64,000 bases of DNA from JADJPO01 sp963825645 (GTDB lineage Bacteria; Actinomycetota; Actinomycetes; Actinomycetales; Kineosporiaceae): contig CAWGTT010000003.1 in NCBI GenBank assembly GCA_963825645.1, forward strand, positions 124,001-188,000, given 5' to 3'. The notes under the pieces were generated by a model. It was not told where the DNA came from. It did no database searches and saw only the letters and a list, made by a program, of their open reading frames with translations. Positions within the stretch are counted from its first letter, which is position 1, and each line of letters begins with the position of its first letter. A program made the position numbers and the translations under genes. This document shows, piece by piece, positions 16,490 through 25,223 of this stretch.

Positions 16490-17506
16490 ATGGCGCGCTA
16501 CGGAGCGATGTTCGGTCCGGACTACACCTTCCTCGGGGTGCCGCGATGCGACCTCGACGATCCGGCGTCCTGGCAGGACGGCGACGCGGTGGTGATCGGC
16601 GCACCGTTCGACGGCGGCACCTCGAACCGGGCCGGCGCACGCTTCGGGCCGCGCGCGATCCGGGCCGCCTGCTACCTGGGGCACGACGGGTCGAGGCCGT
16701 CGCTGGCCCTGCGCACCGACGCGCTCCTGGACCTCGGCGTGCTCGATGCCGGTGACGTGGAGATGTACTCCGGCGACATCGCCGGTGCGCTGGCAGCCCT
16801 GGAGGAGGCCGTGGGGCGGGTGGCCGGTGCGGGGAAGATCCCGGTGGTGCTCGGCGGCGACCACTCGATCGCGCTGCCGGACGTCACCGGGTGCGCCCGA
16901 GCAGTCGGCTGGGGCCGGGTCGCCGTGGTGCACTTCGACGCCCACGCCGACACCGGGGACATCGAGTTCGGTTCGCTCCTGGGCCATGGTCAGCCGATGC
17001 GCCGGTTGATCGAGTCCGGCGCCGCACGTGGGGACCGGTTCCTGCAGATCGGCTTGCGTGGCTACTGGCCCGAGCCGGCGACTCTGGATTGGATGGCGGC
17101 CCGCGGCATGCGCTGCTACGAGATGGCCGAGGTGGTGCACCGAGGGCTGGACGCAGTGCTGAGCGAGGCCTTCGCGATCGCCGTCGACGAGTGCGACGGC
17201 GTGTTCCTGTCGGTCGACGTCGACGTGGTGGACCCGGGGATGGCACCGGGGACCGGCACACCCGAGCCGGGCGGCCTGACCAGCCGCCAGCTGCTGGACG
17301 CCGTCCGGCGGGTGTGTCTGGAGCTGCCGGTCGTGGGGCTGGACGTGGTCGAGGTCTCCCCCGACCACGACCACGCCGACGTCACTGCCCTGCTGGGTAG
17401 CCGAGTGGTGCTGGAGGCGTTGAGCTCGATCGCGCGCCGCCGGGCCGTGGCGCGCGGCGAGCAGCCCCCCTACGACGCGGCACGACCGTTGCTCGACGGT
17501 CGCTGA
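16490..17506 (+). CDS. speB: Agmatinase/arginase-family ureohydrolase
   Basis: A binuclear manganese hydrolase that releases urea from agmatine or a related guanidino compound; 338 aa. All metal-binding motifs are present: GGDHSI near residue 123, HFDAHADT near 147 and SVDVDVVDP near 242. Substrate-loop features GTGTPEPGGLT follow. Agmatinase is the most likely activity, but guanidinobutyrase or guanidinopropionase cannot be excluded, since the specificity loops are not diagnostic by eye. The ATG at 16490 fits the leaderless pattern. It is divergent from helY with about 100 bp between. Confidence 0.85.
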   Translation: MARYGAMFGPDYTFLGVPRCDLDDPASWQDGDAVVIGAPFDGGTSNRAGARFGPRAIRAACYLGHDGSRPSLALRTDALLDLGVLDAGDVEMYSGDIAGALAALEEAVGRVAGAGKIPVVLGGDHSIALPDVTGCARAVGWGRVAVVHFDAHADTGDIEFGSLLGHGQPMRRLIESGAARGDRFLQIGLRGYWPEPATLDWMAARGMRCYEMAEVVHRGLDAVLSEAFAIAVDECDGVFLSVDVDVVDPGMAPGTGTPEPGGLTSRQLLDAVRRVCLELPVVGLDVVEVSPDHDHADVTALLGSRVVLEALSSIARRRAVARGEQPPYDAARPLLDGR

Positions 17507-17590
17507 CCTGCCGAGATCCACAGCGAGGGCGTGCCCCTGCCCAGGGCCTTCTTCGGGGACGGCCCGACTCGGACGCTCAGTGCCTATCCG

Positions 17591-17633
17591 TGACTCTAGG
17601 AAGCATCGATCCATCAAGAACTACCTAGAGTCA
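17591..17633. promoter_or_regulatory. 10-bp inverted repeat upstream of the tad operon
   Basis: TGACTCTAGG at 17591-17600 and its exact complement at 17624-17633, separated by 23 bp. It lies 85 bp after the agmatinase stop and about 160 bp before flp. The arms are centred about 33 bp apart, roughly three helical turns, which suits an operator. A weak terminator is the alternative. The rest of the 290-bp gap shows no gene. Confidence 0.35.
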
Positions 17634-17796
17634 TCAAAAGGGAACTCCAGCCAGCCTGATCGTCACACTGCGTCGATTGGGTGATCCATCCCGTCAACCC
17701 TTCACTACTCACCGTGTCGGCTGGCTTGATGGACCGGAGGGCGCTCGCACATGACGCCGCTCACCCGTCGAAATCGACTCACCTGGAGGGCTTCTC

Positions 17797-17958
17797 ATGC
17801 TCGCTCGCATCCTCATGCTCCGCCACAGCGACGAGGGCGCCACCGCCGTCGAGTACGGCCTGATGGTCGCGCTGATCGCTGTCGCCATCGTCGGAACGGT
17901 CGGGGCCCTCGGAACCGGCCTGAACGGTCTGTTCACCACCATCACCGGCTCGCTGTGA
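17797..17958 (+). CDS. flp: Flp-type prepilin 1
   Basis: A 53-aa Flp/Fap pilin precursor. A short basic leader ends at Gly, followed by ATAVEYGLMVALIAVAIVGTV. Glu at +5 and Tyr at +6 of the mature chain are the Flp signature, with one hydrophobic assembly helix. The prepilin peptidase would cut before ATAVEY. The ATG at 17797 has GGAGGG six bases upstream, a strong site fitting a major pilin. First gene of the tad operon. It is below the size usually picked up by automatic gene calls. Confidence 0.9.
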   Translation: MLARILMLRHSDEGATAVEYGLMVALIAVAIVGTVGALGTGLNGLFTTITGSL

Positions 17959-18053
17959 CCTTCGCCCTGTGACACTCGCCGGTGCCGCCGGGTCCACCGG
18001 CGGCATCGGCGCCGTCATCCACTCCGCCCCCTCACAGGAACGAGGTGATCCCG

Positions 18054-18230
18054 ATGCGCCGCACCCGCACCCTCGCAGGACGCATCGCACTGCGGATCCG
18101 CCGTGACCGAGGAGGAACGGCCACCGAGTACGCGATCATGGCCGGCTTCATCGCCGCGGTCATCGTCGCGAGTGTGACGGCGTTCGGTCTCGCGGTCGAC
18201 AGCCTGTTCACCCTCCCCGCCGGGCTCTGA
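18054..18230 (+). CDS. Flp-type prepilin 2
   Basis: A 58-aa second prepilin with a longer basic leader (about 20 residues, six or more Arg). The mature start is GTATEYAIMAGFIAAVIVAS, again with Glu at +5 and Tyr at +6. It differs clearly from the first Flp, so it may be a minor pilin or be used under other conditions. The ATG at 18054 has AGGAACGAGG upstream. It ends 2 bp before tadE. Confidence 0.85.
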   Translation: MRRTRTLAGRIALRIRRDRGGTATEYAIMAGFIAAVIVASVTAFGLAVDSLFTLPAGL

Positions 18231-18232
18231 CC

Positions 18233-18688
18233 ATGATCAGCTCCCCCGGCTCCAGGTCAGGCACCGGCCTGCTCACACGCCGGCCTGCTCGGCGACGCCC
18301 CGACGAGCGCGGGTCTGCCGCCGTCGAGACGGCCCTCGTCCTGCCGCTGCTCCTGCTGCTCGTCTGCGGCATCGTCGACTTCGGCCGAGCACTCAATGCG
18401 CAGATCACCCTGACCGCCGCGGCCCGCGAGGGCGCCCGCTGGGCCGCACTGAGCCAACCGGGGGTGCCGGCCCGGGTCACCGCGGCGGCCCCGGGCCTGA
18501 CCCCCGCGCCGGCCACGGCCGTCACCGCCTGCGCGCCCGGGGCACCCGTCGGCGCCAACGCCACCGTGGTGACCACCAGCACGTACACCCTGATCACCCC
18601 GCTCGGCCCGGTCGCCGGGTTGTTCGGCGGCAGCGCCCCCGGTTCGATCACCCTGACCGGACGGGGGGTCATGCGATGCGGCGGCTGA
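18233..18688 (+). CDS. TadE-like pseudopilin
   Basis: 151 aa. A basic leader ends ERG, followed by SAAVETALVLPLLLLLVCGIVDFGR. Glu at +5 is the prepilin-peptidase signature and is followed by one transmembrane helix, as in the TadE family. The C-terminal about 95 residues are Ala/Thr/Pro-rich and predicted extracytoplasmic, with two Cys that could form a disulfide. It overlaps the next gene by 13 bp, so the two are probably translated together. Confidence 0.85.
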   Translation: MISSPGSRSGTGLLTRRPARRRPDERGSAAVETALVLPLLLLLVCGIVDFGRALNAQITLTAAAREGARWAALSQPGVPARVTAAAPGLTPAPATAVTACAPGAPVGANATVVTTSTYTLITPLGPVAGLFGGSAPGSITLTGRGVMRCGG

Positions 18689-19791
18689 TCGGCCGCGGGC
18701 CGCGCCGCCACCGTGACGACACCGGAGCGGCGGCCACCCTGGTTGTGGTGCTGCTCAGCAGCGGCGTGCTGCTCGGCATGGGCGCGCTGTCCGTCGACGT
18801 CGGCCAGCTCTACGCCGAGCGGCGCCAGGTGCAGAACGGTGCCGATGCCGCAGCGCTCGCCGTGGCGGTCTCGTGCGCCGCGTCGCCCACCTGCGACACG
18901 AGTACCGGCGGTGACGCCACGACGATCGCGAGCGCGAATGCCAACGACGGCGCCGCAGCCGTCCAGACGGTGTGCGGCGCTGGGCATCCCAGTCTTTCGG
19001 GCTGTTCCGGTGGCGCCGGCCCGACTCTCACCCAGTGCCCGGCGCCGCCGACCGGAGTCGAGGGCTGGGTCCGGGTGCGGACCGCGACCTCCGGGGCCGG
19101 CGGCACCCTGCTTCCGCCGGCGTTCGCCCAGGCGCTGGCCGGCAACGCCGGGTACGCAGGCGCCCAGGTGCGCGCCTGCGCCCAGGCGGCCTGGGGATCG
19201 CCGAGCTCGATCCGGACGTCGCCGTTGATCTTCTCGGTCTGCGAGTGGGACGCCGCGACCGCGGGCGGCACCAGCTTCGCGCCACCTCCGCCGTACCCGC
19301 CCTACCCGGCCGGGCAGGTGGCGCTCACGCTGCACACCACCACCGACGACGGCACATGTCCCGGCGGCGGCGGGGGTGCCTACGCCGACCTGCCAGGAGG
19401 GTTCGGCTGGCTGGACGGCGGCGCCGGGTGCGAGGTCCAGGTCTCGACCGGCGGCACCGCGGCCGCCAAGCCGGGCGTCTCCTCCGGGGCCTGCGTCGAC
19501 GCCGTCGCGTCCCGGGTGGGCACCGTGCTCTACCTGCCGGTGTTCTCCGACGCCTGGGGCAACGGCGCGAACGGGACCTACCGGGTGGCCGGGTTCGCGG
19601 CGTTCTACCTGAGCGGCTACAACCTGCCCGGCGCTCACCCGAACAAGGTGGCCTCTCCCGTCGGCGGTCATCTGTGCACGGGCGTCGACAAGTGCATCTA
19701 CGGCTGGTTCACCCAGGGCCTGGTGCCCGCCCCGGCCACCATCGGCCCGGGCCCCGGCATGGGAGCCAGGGTGGTGGCCCTGACCGGGTAG
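18676..19791 (+). CDS. TadG-like pilus assembly protein
   Basis: 371 aa, with one N-terminal membrane helix (ATLVVVLLSSGVLLGMGALS) and then VDVGQLYAERRQVQNGADAAALA. This is the conserved Tad/TadG segment found after the helix in this family. The processing-site Glu of pilins is missing (the segment is GAAATL). The remaining about 300 residues are secreted, Gly/Ala-rich and contain about a dozen Cys, suggesting several disulfides. Such proteins are thought to anchor or start the pilus. The start overlaps tadE; 91 bp separate it from cpaB. Confidence 0.78.
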   Translation: MRRLIGRGPRRHRDDTGAAATLVVVLLSSGVLLGMGALSVDVGQLYAERRQVQNGADAAALAVAVSCAASPTCDTSTGGDATTIASANANDGAAAVQTVCGAGHPSLSGCSGGAGPTLTQCPAPPTGVEGWVRVRTATSGAGGTLLPPAFAQALAGNAGYAGAQVRACAQAAWGSPSSIRTSPLIFSVCEWDAATAGGTSFAPPPPYPPYPAGQVALTLHTTTDDGTCPGGGGGAYADLPGGFGWLDGGAGCEVQVSTGGTAAAKPGVSSGACVDAVASRVGTVLYLPVFSDAWGNGANGTYRVAGFAAFYLSGYNLPGAHPNKVASPVGGHLCTGVDKCIYGWFTQGLVPAPATIGPGPGMGARVVALTG

Positions 19792-19882
19792 CGAAAGCCC
19801 CACCGATCGGCCTGCGCCCCTGCCCACCCGATCCCCGACCGATCTGCGCGACGAGTCGCGCTTCACGCCCCGGAAGGCAGTC

Positions 19883-20698
19883 ATGACACGTCGGATCATC
19901 GCGGCCCTCGCCGCGCTCCTGATCGCTCTCGCCGGGTCCATGGCGGTGATGGGCTACGCCAAGGCCGCCGACCGTCGAGCCCTGGCCGGGCAGGAGGCGG
20001 TGCGTGCGTTCGTGGCCGAGCAGGAGGTGCCGGCCGGGACGACGGCGGGCAAGGCGGTGGAGGACGGCCTGATCGTGCAGACGCTGATCGCGCGCAAGGC
20101 GGTGCCGCAGGGCGTGCTGACCGCCGTCGACGGCGGGTACGACCAGCTGGTCGCCACGTCGGCGATCCAGCCCGGTGAGCTGGTGCTGCGCACCCGGTTC
20201 GCCGCCCGGGGAACGACGCAGGGGGCGCTGCTGATCCCGCCGGGTCTGCTGGCGGTGTCGGTCGCCCTGGACGACCCCTCGCACGTGGGCCCTTTCGTGA
20301 GGGTCGGGGCGAAGATCGCGGTGTTCGACACGTTCAACGTGCAGGAGGCCGACAAGGCCCACCGCACGCCTGCCGGCGACCACCTCCAGGACCGGCACGA
20401 GTACTCGCGGGCGACCCGGCTGCTGCTGCCGCAGGTCGAGGTGCTCGCCGTCGGCGCTACCACGACCGCTCAGGACGGCAACCAGGACGCCGACCCGTCG
20501 GCCGGCGGGCTCAGCGCGCCCGGCGCGACCCAGAGCGCCCGCACCCTGTTCACGCTCGCCGTCACCCAGCAGCAGGCGGAGCGCCTGGTGCACGCCGCCC
20601 GGACCGGCACCATGACCTTCGCCCTGCTCGGCCCGGAGACCGTCGCCTCGGCCGGTGAGGGCGTCGACGACCGTTCCCTGTTCGAGGTGGCCAAGTGA
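19883..20698 (+). CDS. cpaB: Flp pilus assembly protein CpaB (SAF domain)
   Basis: 271 aa. An N-terminal membrane anchor (IIAALAALLIALAGSMAVMGYA) is followed by a SAF domain at about residues 45-115 (VPAGTTAGKAVEDGLI). Then comes the RcpC/CpaB C-terminal domain (LAVSVALDDPSHVGPFVRVG). CpaB is thought to work with the secretin in Gram-negative bacteria. Here, without an outer membrane, it probably organises the pilus on the outer face of the membrane. It ends GTGA, overlapping the cpaE start. Confidence 0.85.
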   Translation: MTRRIIAALAALLIALAGSMAVMGYAKAADRRALAGQEAVRAFVAEQEVPAGTTAGKAVEDGLIVQTLIARKAVPQGVLTAVDGGYDQLVATSAIQPGELVLRTRFAARGTTQGALLIPPGLLAVSVALDDPSHVGPFVRVGAKIAVFDTFNVQEADKAHRTPAGDHLQDRHEYSRATRLLLPQVEVLAVGATTTAQDGNQDADPSAGGLSAPGATQSARTLFTLAVTQQQAERLVHAARTGTMTFALLGPETVASAGEGVDDRSLFEVAK

Positions 20699-21879
20699 CC
20701 CTCATCGTCGAGGCGGACCCCGAGTTCGCGGCCACGCTGTCGTTCGCTCTCGGTGAGGACGTGCGCCGGGTCGACGCCCCGGCCGCCGTCCACCGTGACC
20801 TGGACACCCACCCCGAGGAGATGCTGGTCGTGGTGGGCCCGGACGCCGACCTGGACCAGGCTCTGGCGTTGGCCTCGAGCTGGCAGGTGGAGCGGGCGCA
20901 GGTCGGGATGGTGCTGCTGCGCCGGCGGGTCGACGTCCAGGTGCTCGGCCAGGCGCTGCGAGCCGGGGTACGCGAGGTGGTCGGTCCCGAGGACCTGGGC
21001 GCGGTGGTGGCCGCTGCCCGCCGGTCGGTCGACATCTCCCGGCGCCGGCGCGCCGTCCACCGCGGCCCGGACGGCGAGACCTCTCGCGAGGCGCGGGTGG
21101 TCACCGTGTTCTCGGCGAAGGGGGGGTGCGGGAAGACGACGGTGGCGACCAACCTGGCGGCGGTCCTGGCCACCGAGGGGTTGCGGGTGGCGCTGGTGGA
21201 CCTGGACCTGGAGTTCGGGGATGTGGCGATCGCGATGCAGCTGGTGCCGGAGCACACGCTGGTGGACCTGCTGCCCATGGTCGGATCGATGGACACTCAC
21301 GGAGTGTCCTCGGTGATGACCGCCGCCGGCGACGGGTTGCGGGTCCTGCTGGCGCCGACAGGGCCGGGGCAGGCCGGATCGGTGGAGCCGGGCATGGTGC
21401 CCGAGCTGGTGCGGGTGCTACGGCACATGGTCGACGTGGTGGTGATCGACACGCCGCCGGCGATCACCGAGCACGTCCTGGCGGCGTTCGACACCTCGGA
21501 CACCCTCGTGCTCCTGGCCACGCTGGACGTGCCCGCGTTGAAGAACCTGAAGGTGTCGCTGGACACCCTGGACCTGCTCGGGTACCCGAAGGACTCCCGG
21601 CTGCTGGTCCTCAATCGCGCCGACTCCCAGGTCGGCCTCGAGGTCAGTGACGTCGAGCAGACGATCGGCGCCCCGGTGGGCGTGCAGATCCCCTCCAGCG
21701 GTGATGTCCCGGCCTCGATCAACCGGGGCCGGCTCCTGGTCCGGGAGCAGCCGGACCACGCCGTCAGCCGCTCCGTGCGGGCCCTGGCCACGCAGATCAG
21801 CGGCATCGCCCGAGAAGAACCCGTTGCCTCCGGCCGCGGCGGCCTACGGTCCCTGCTGCGCCGCGGAGGTGGGCGATGA
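20695..21879 (+). CDS. cpaE: CpaE/TadZ-like ParA-family ATPase
   Basis: 394 aa. Residues about 1-115 form a degenerate receiver-like domain. Residues about 130-360 form a MinD/ParA ATPase with the deviant Walker A SAKGGCGKTTVATN and the VALVDLDLEFGD and VVIDTPPAI motifs. TadZ/CpaE proteins localise the secretion machine within the cell. The GTG start overlaps cpaB (GTGA) and the stop overlaps tadA (ATGA), so translation of the three is coupled. Confidence 0.9.
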   Translation: MTLIVEADPEFAATLSFALGEDVRRVDAPAAVHRDLDTHPEEMLVVVGPDADLDQALALASSWQVERAQVGMVLLRRRVDVQVLGQALRAGVREVVGPEDLGAVVAAARRSVDISRRRRAVHRGPDGETSREARVVTVFSAKGGCGKTTVATNLAAVLATEGLRVALVDLDLEFGDVAIAMQLVPEHTLVDLLPMVGSMDTHGVSSVMTAAGDGLRVLLAPTGPGQAGSVEPGMVPELVRVLRHMVDVVVIDTPPAITEHVLAAFDTSDTLVLLATLDVPALKNLKVSLDTLDLLGYPKDSRLLVLNRADSQVGLEVSDVEQTIGAPVGVQIPSSGDVPASINRGRLLVREQPDHAVSRSVRALATQISGIAREEPVASGRGGLRSLLRRGGGR

Positions 21880-23231
21880 ACCTCGGAGAACGTCTCGACG
21901 CCGCCCGCCGCCCGGTCGGGGCAGGCATCCCCCGCCCGGACAACCCGCGGGCGGGGGTGAGCCTGGGGGCGATCAAGGTACGGGTGCACCAGGCGCTCGT
22001 GGACTCCCTCGGCCCCAAGCTGTACGACGCGGAGATGCCCGCCCGTGAGCTGGAGCAGCGGGTCAGGGTGGCGGTGCAGTACGTACTGCAGGACGACGAG
22101 GCGCCGCTGTCGGTGACCGATCGGGCCCGGTTGGCGCAGGAGGTCGTCGACGAAGTCCTTGGGCACGGTCCGATCGAGCCGTTCCTGCGCGACCCCTCGG
22201 TGACCGAGATCATGGTGAACGGCCCGGACCAGATCTTCGTGGAGCGGTCGGGGATCCTGCACACGGCGGACGTCCGGTTCCTGACCACGACGCATCTGCG
22301 GCGGACCATCGACAAGATCGTGGCGCGGGTCGGGCGTCGGATCGACGAGAGCTCCCCGATGGTCGATGCCCGGCTTCCGGACGGCTCCCGGGTCAACGCG
22401 GTGATCGCGCCGATCGCGTTGGACGGGCCGGTACTGACCATCCGCAAGTTCGCCGCAGACCCGTTCGCCGTCTCGGATCTGGTCTCCTTCGGCACGTTCA
22501 CCCCGGCGGTGGCCGAGTTCCTGCGACTGTGTGTGCTGGGGCGACTGAACGTCCTGGTCACCGGTGGCACGGGCAGCGGCAAGACCACCACGTTGAACGT
22601 GATGTCCGATTTCATCCCGCCCAGGGAACGGATCGTGACCATCGAGGACGCAGCCGAGCTGCAGCTACGCCAGCCGCACGTGGTGCGGATGGAGTCCCGT
22701 CCCTCGAACATCGAGGGCCGCGGCGAGGTCCGGATCCGGGACCTGGTCCGCAACGCCCTGCGGATGCGACCGGACCGGATCGTGGTCGGTGAGGTCCGCG
22801 ACGGCGCCGCCCTGGACATGCTGCAGGCGATGAACACCGGCCACGAGGGGTCGATCACCACCGTGCACGCCAACTCCCCGCGAGACGGGTTGTCCCGGCT
22901 GGAGACCATGGTGCTGATGGCGGGGGTCGAGCTACCGGTCCGGGCGATCCGCGAGCAGGTCTCCAGCGCGCTGGACCTGATCGTCCACCAGGCTCGGCTG
23001 CGCGACGGGTCCCGGCGGATCGTCGCGATCTCCGAGGTGTTGGGCCTCGAAGGCGACGTCATCACCATCCAGGACCTGTTCGTCTTCGACTGGACGGCGG
23101 GCCGCGACTACGACGGCCGGGTTCTCGGCGGCCTGCGCCCCACCGGGCTACGCCCCCGCTTCTCCGACAAGCTCACCGACCACGGCATCGAGCTGCCCAC
23201 GGCGTTGTTCGCCCCCGGCGGCGCACGGTGA
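21876..23231 (+). CDS. tadA: TadA/CpaF secretion ATPase
   Basis: 451-aa type II/IV secretion ATPase that powers Flp pilus assembly. Walker A is GGTGSGKTTTLN near residue 229. The Asp box/Walker B region is RIVVGEVRDG and the His box is GHEGSITTVHANS. An N-terminal domain with DPSVTEIMVNGPD is typical of CpaF. The start overlaps cpaE (ATGA) and the stop overlaps the tadB fusion gene (GTGA). Confidence 0.94.
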   Translation: MNLGERLDAARRPVGAGIPRPDNPRAGVSLGAIKVRVHQALVDSLGPKLYDAEMPARELEQRVRVAVQYVLQDDEAPLSVTDRARLAQEVVDEVLGHGPIEPFLRDPSVTEIMVNGPDQIFVERSGILHTADVRFLTTTHLRRTIDKIVARVGRRIDESSPMVDARLPDGSRVNAVIAPIALDGPVLTIRKFAADPFAVSDLVSFGTFTPAVAEFLRLCVLGRLNVLVTGGTGSGKTTTLNVMSDFIPPRERIVTIEDAAELQLRQPHVVRMESRPSNIEGRGEVRIRDLVRNALRMRPDRIVVGEVRDGAALDMLQAMNTGHEGSITTVHANSPRDGLSRLETMVLMAGVELPVRAIREQVSSALDLIVHQARLRDGSRRIVAISEVLGLEGDVITIQDLFVFDWTAGRDYDGRVLGGLRPTGLRPRFSDKLTDHGIELPTALFAPGGAR

Positions 23232-25222
23232 GCTGGACGCGGGGGCTGCTCGCCGGCCTGGTGTCGGGTCTCGCGCTGATGTCCCCGACGTGGTCGGGCA
23301 CGGCGCTCGCCGCGACGCCTGCGGACGCCGCAGAGGATCTGGCACGCCTGCTCGGGCGCCCGGTCACCGGCCTGGCCCAGGATCTCGTGCTCACCAGTGC
23401 GCCGGAACGCTCGGGGACCGATGTCGTCATGACCACCCAGGTGGTCGGAGTGCCCGACCCGGACGCGGCGCCCCAGGTGTTCGTGGCCGGTCCGCACGGC
23501 GAGCTGGGTGCCTTCGCCGGGGCGGCCGCAGTGACCCGCGCAGCGGACGCCCCGGTGCGCACCGCCGTCCTCCTGGTCGACACCAGCGGGTCGATGGGGC
23601 CGAAGGGCACCCAGGCGGCCGGACGAGCCGCTCAGGTGTACGCCGACACGGTGGGCTCAGGTGTCAGGGTCGGTCTGGTCGCCTTCGCCGACACCCCCCA
23701 GGTGCTCACCGCGCCGACCACCGACCGGACGGCGTTGGCCGCCGGGATCGCGAGGCTGACCTCGCGCGGGGAGACCGCCCTGTACGACGGCCTGGCCGTG
23801 GCCGCCCGGCAGGCCGGCCGGGACGGCAACGTCGTGCTGCTCAGCGACGGTGGTGACACGGTCAGCACCGCGTCCCTGGACCAGGCCCGGGCCGCCGTGA
23901 CCGGCGCTGGGGTGCGGGTCGACGTCGTGGCGTTCAACACCGCGGAGAGCGCTCAGGAACCGCTGCGGAAGATCGCCGCCGCCGGGCGTGGCCGGGTGGT
24001 CCGGGCGGTCGACGCCGCCGAGCTCGGTGCGGCGTTCGCGGCGGCGGCCGCCGCCGTCCCCCTCGACATCACGATCACGGTCCGAACCCCCGTCACCCGG
24101 ACCGGGAGGGAGCGGGTGACGGTGGCGCTGCTGGTGGGTGGAAAGGTCTACCTGGGTCGGGTCGACATGCCGGCCGCGCCGATCGTGGTGGAGCCCGCCG
24201 CGCCGCTCCCGGTGGAACGGGTCATGGCGGTCCCCTCCTGGTGGCTCTCCCCCGGGCTGGTCGCCCCTGCGCTCTTCGTGGCGCTGATGCTGGCGGCGAC
24301 GGTGCTGTTCTGGCCCCGCGACCCGGCGCAGGTGGAGCGCCGTCGGCGTCAGCTCGCGCTGGCGGCGTACGGGTTGCCGAACCCCTACCTGACCGACGGC
24401 TACCCGGAGACCTCGATCAACCCCGCCGCCGCCGGGGTGCTGCAGGTCTCGGAGCGGATGCTCGCCGCAGGCGGCCAGGTCGGCGCCATTGCGCTGCGCC
24501 TGGACCGGGCCGGCGTCACCCTCCTGCCCCACGAGTGGGTGGTGCTGCGGTTCTGCGTGCTGCTGGCCGGCGCCGCAGCGGGCTTCGTGGTCCTCTCGCC
24601 GCGCTGGCTGGGGCTGCTGGCCGGCGCCGGAGCGGCCTGGCTGGTCACCGAGGCGTGGTTGCGGTGGCGCCAGGCGCGCCGCTGCCAGACGTTCGCCGAC
24701 CAGCTGCCGGACACCTTGCAGGTGGTGGCGAGCAGCCTGCGCAGCGGGTTCTCGCTGCCACAGGCACTCGCCGCGGCTCAGCAGGGTGGCACCCCGCCCA
24801 TGGCCACGGAGCTGGGTCGCTCGCTGGCAGTGGCCCGGATCGGGGTGGAGCTCGAGGACGAGCTGGACCGGGTGGCGCTACGGATGCGAAGCGAGGACTG
24901 GCGGCTCGCGGTGATGGCGATCCGGATCCAACGGTCGGTGGGGGGAAGCCTGGCCGACGTGCTGGCCACGACCGCAACGACCCTGCGGGAGCGGGCCGCG
25001 GTGACCCGCCAGGTCAGGGCGCTGTCCGCGGAGGGTCGGTTGTCCGCGTACGTGCTGCTCGGGCTCCCGGTCGGTGTGGGCGCGTTTCTGCTGCTGTTCC
25101 GCCGCGCCTACGTCGAACCCCTGTGGACGACGACGCCCGGTCTGGTGATGCTGGCCGGTTCCTGCCTGGGCATGGTCGTCGGCACCTGGTGGATGTTCAA
25201 GGTCGCACAGGTGGAGGTCTGA
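23228..25222 (+). CDS. tadB: VWA-domain/TadB fusion, inner-membrane pilus assembly protein
   Basis: 664 aa. A signal-like N-terminus (residues 1-29, ending ALA) leads to a von Willebrand A domain at about residues 110-285. Its metal-ion-dependent adhesion site starts DTSGSMG and continues with SRGETALYDG and LLSDGGD. A membrane helix follows at about 345-365. Then comes a TadB-type T2SS_F region with two more hydrophobic segments and the conserved LPDTLQVVASSLRSGFSLPQ near 495. Classical TadB is about 300 aa, so the VWA half is an added extracytoplasmic module. It lies 1 bp before tadC. Confidence 0.88.
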   Translation: MSWTRGLLAGLVSGLALMSPTWSGTALAATPADAAEDLARLLGRPVTGLAQDLVLTSAPERSGTDVVMTTQVVGVPDPDAAPQVFVAGPHGELGAFAGAAAVTRAADAPVRTAVLLVDTSGSMGPKGTQAAGRAAQVYADTVGSGVRVGLVAFADTPQVLTAPTTDRTALAAGIARLTSRGETALYDGLAVAARQAGRDGNVVLLSDGGDTVSTASLDQARAAVTGAGVRVDVVAFNTAESAQEPLRKIAAAGRGRVVRAVDAAELGAAFAAAAAAVPLDITITVRTPVTRTGRERVTVALLVGGKVYLGRVDMPAAPIVVEPAAPLPVERVMAVPSWWLSPGLVAPALFVALMLAATVLFWPRDPAQVERRRRQLALAAYGLPNPYLTDGYPETSINPAAAGVLQVSERMLAAGGQVGAIALRLDRAGVTLLPHEWVVLRFCVLLAGAAAGFVVLSPRWLGLLAGAGAAWLVTEAWLRWRQARRCQTFADQLPDTLQVVASSLRSGFSLPQALAAAQQGGTPPMATELGRSLAVARIGVELEDELDRVALRMRSEDWRLAVMAIRIQRSVGGSLADVLATTATTLRERAAVTRQVRALSAEGRLSAYVLLGLPVGVGAFLLLFRRAYVEPLWTTTPGLVMLAGSCLGMVVGTWWMFKVAQVEV

Positions 25223-25223
25223 G

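Noticed and set aside
14520..16595. Long plus-strand open frame of 691 codons across helY
   Set aside because: It is antisense to helY, His/Asp/Gly/Arg-rich with no domain, and arises from high GC at third positions.
18208..19941. Minus-strand open frame of 577 codons under tadE/tadG
   Set aside because: Low-complexity Arg/Gly/Ala composition, no domain, and it would cut across the pilus operon.
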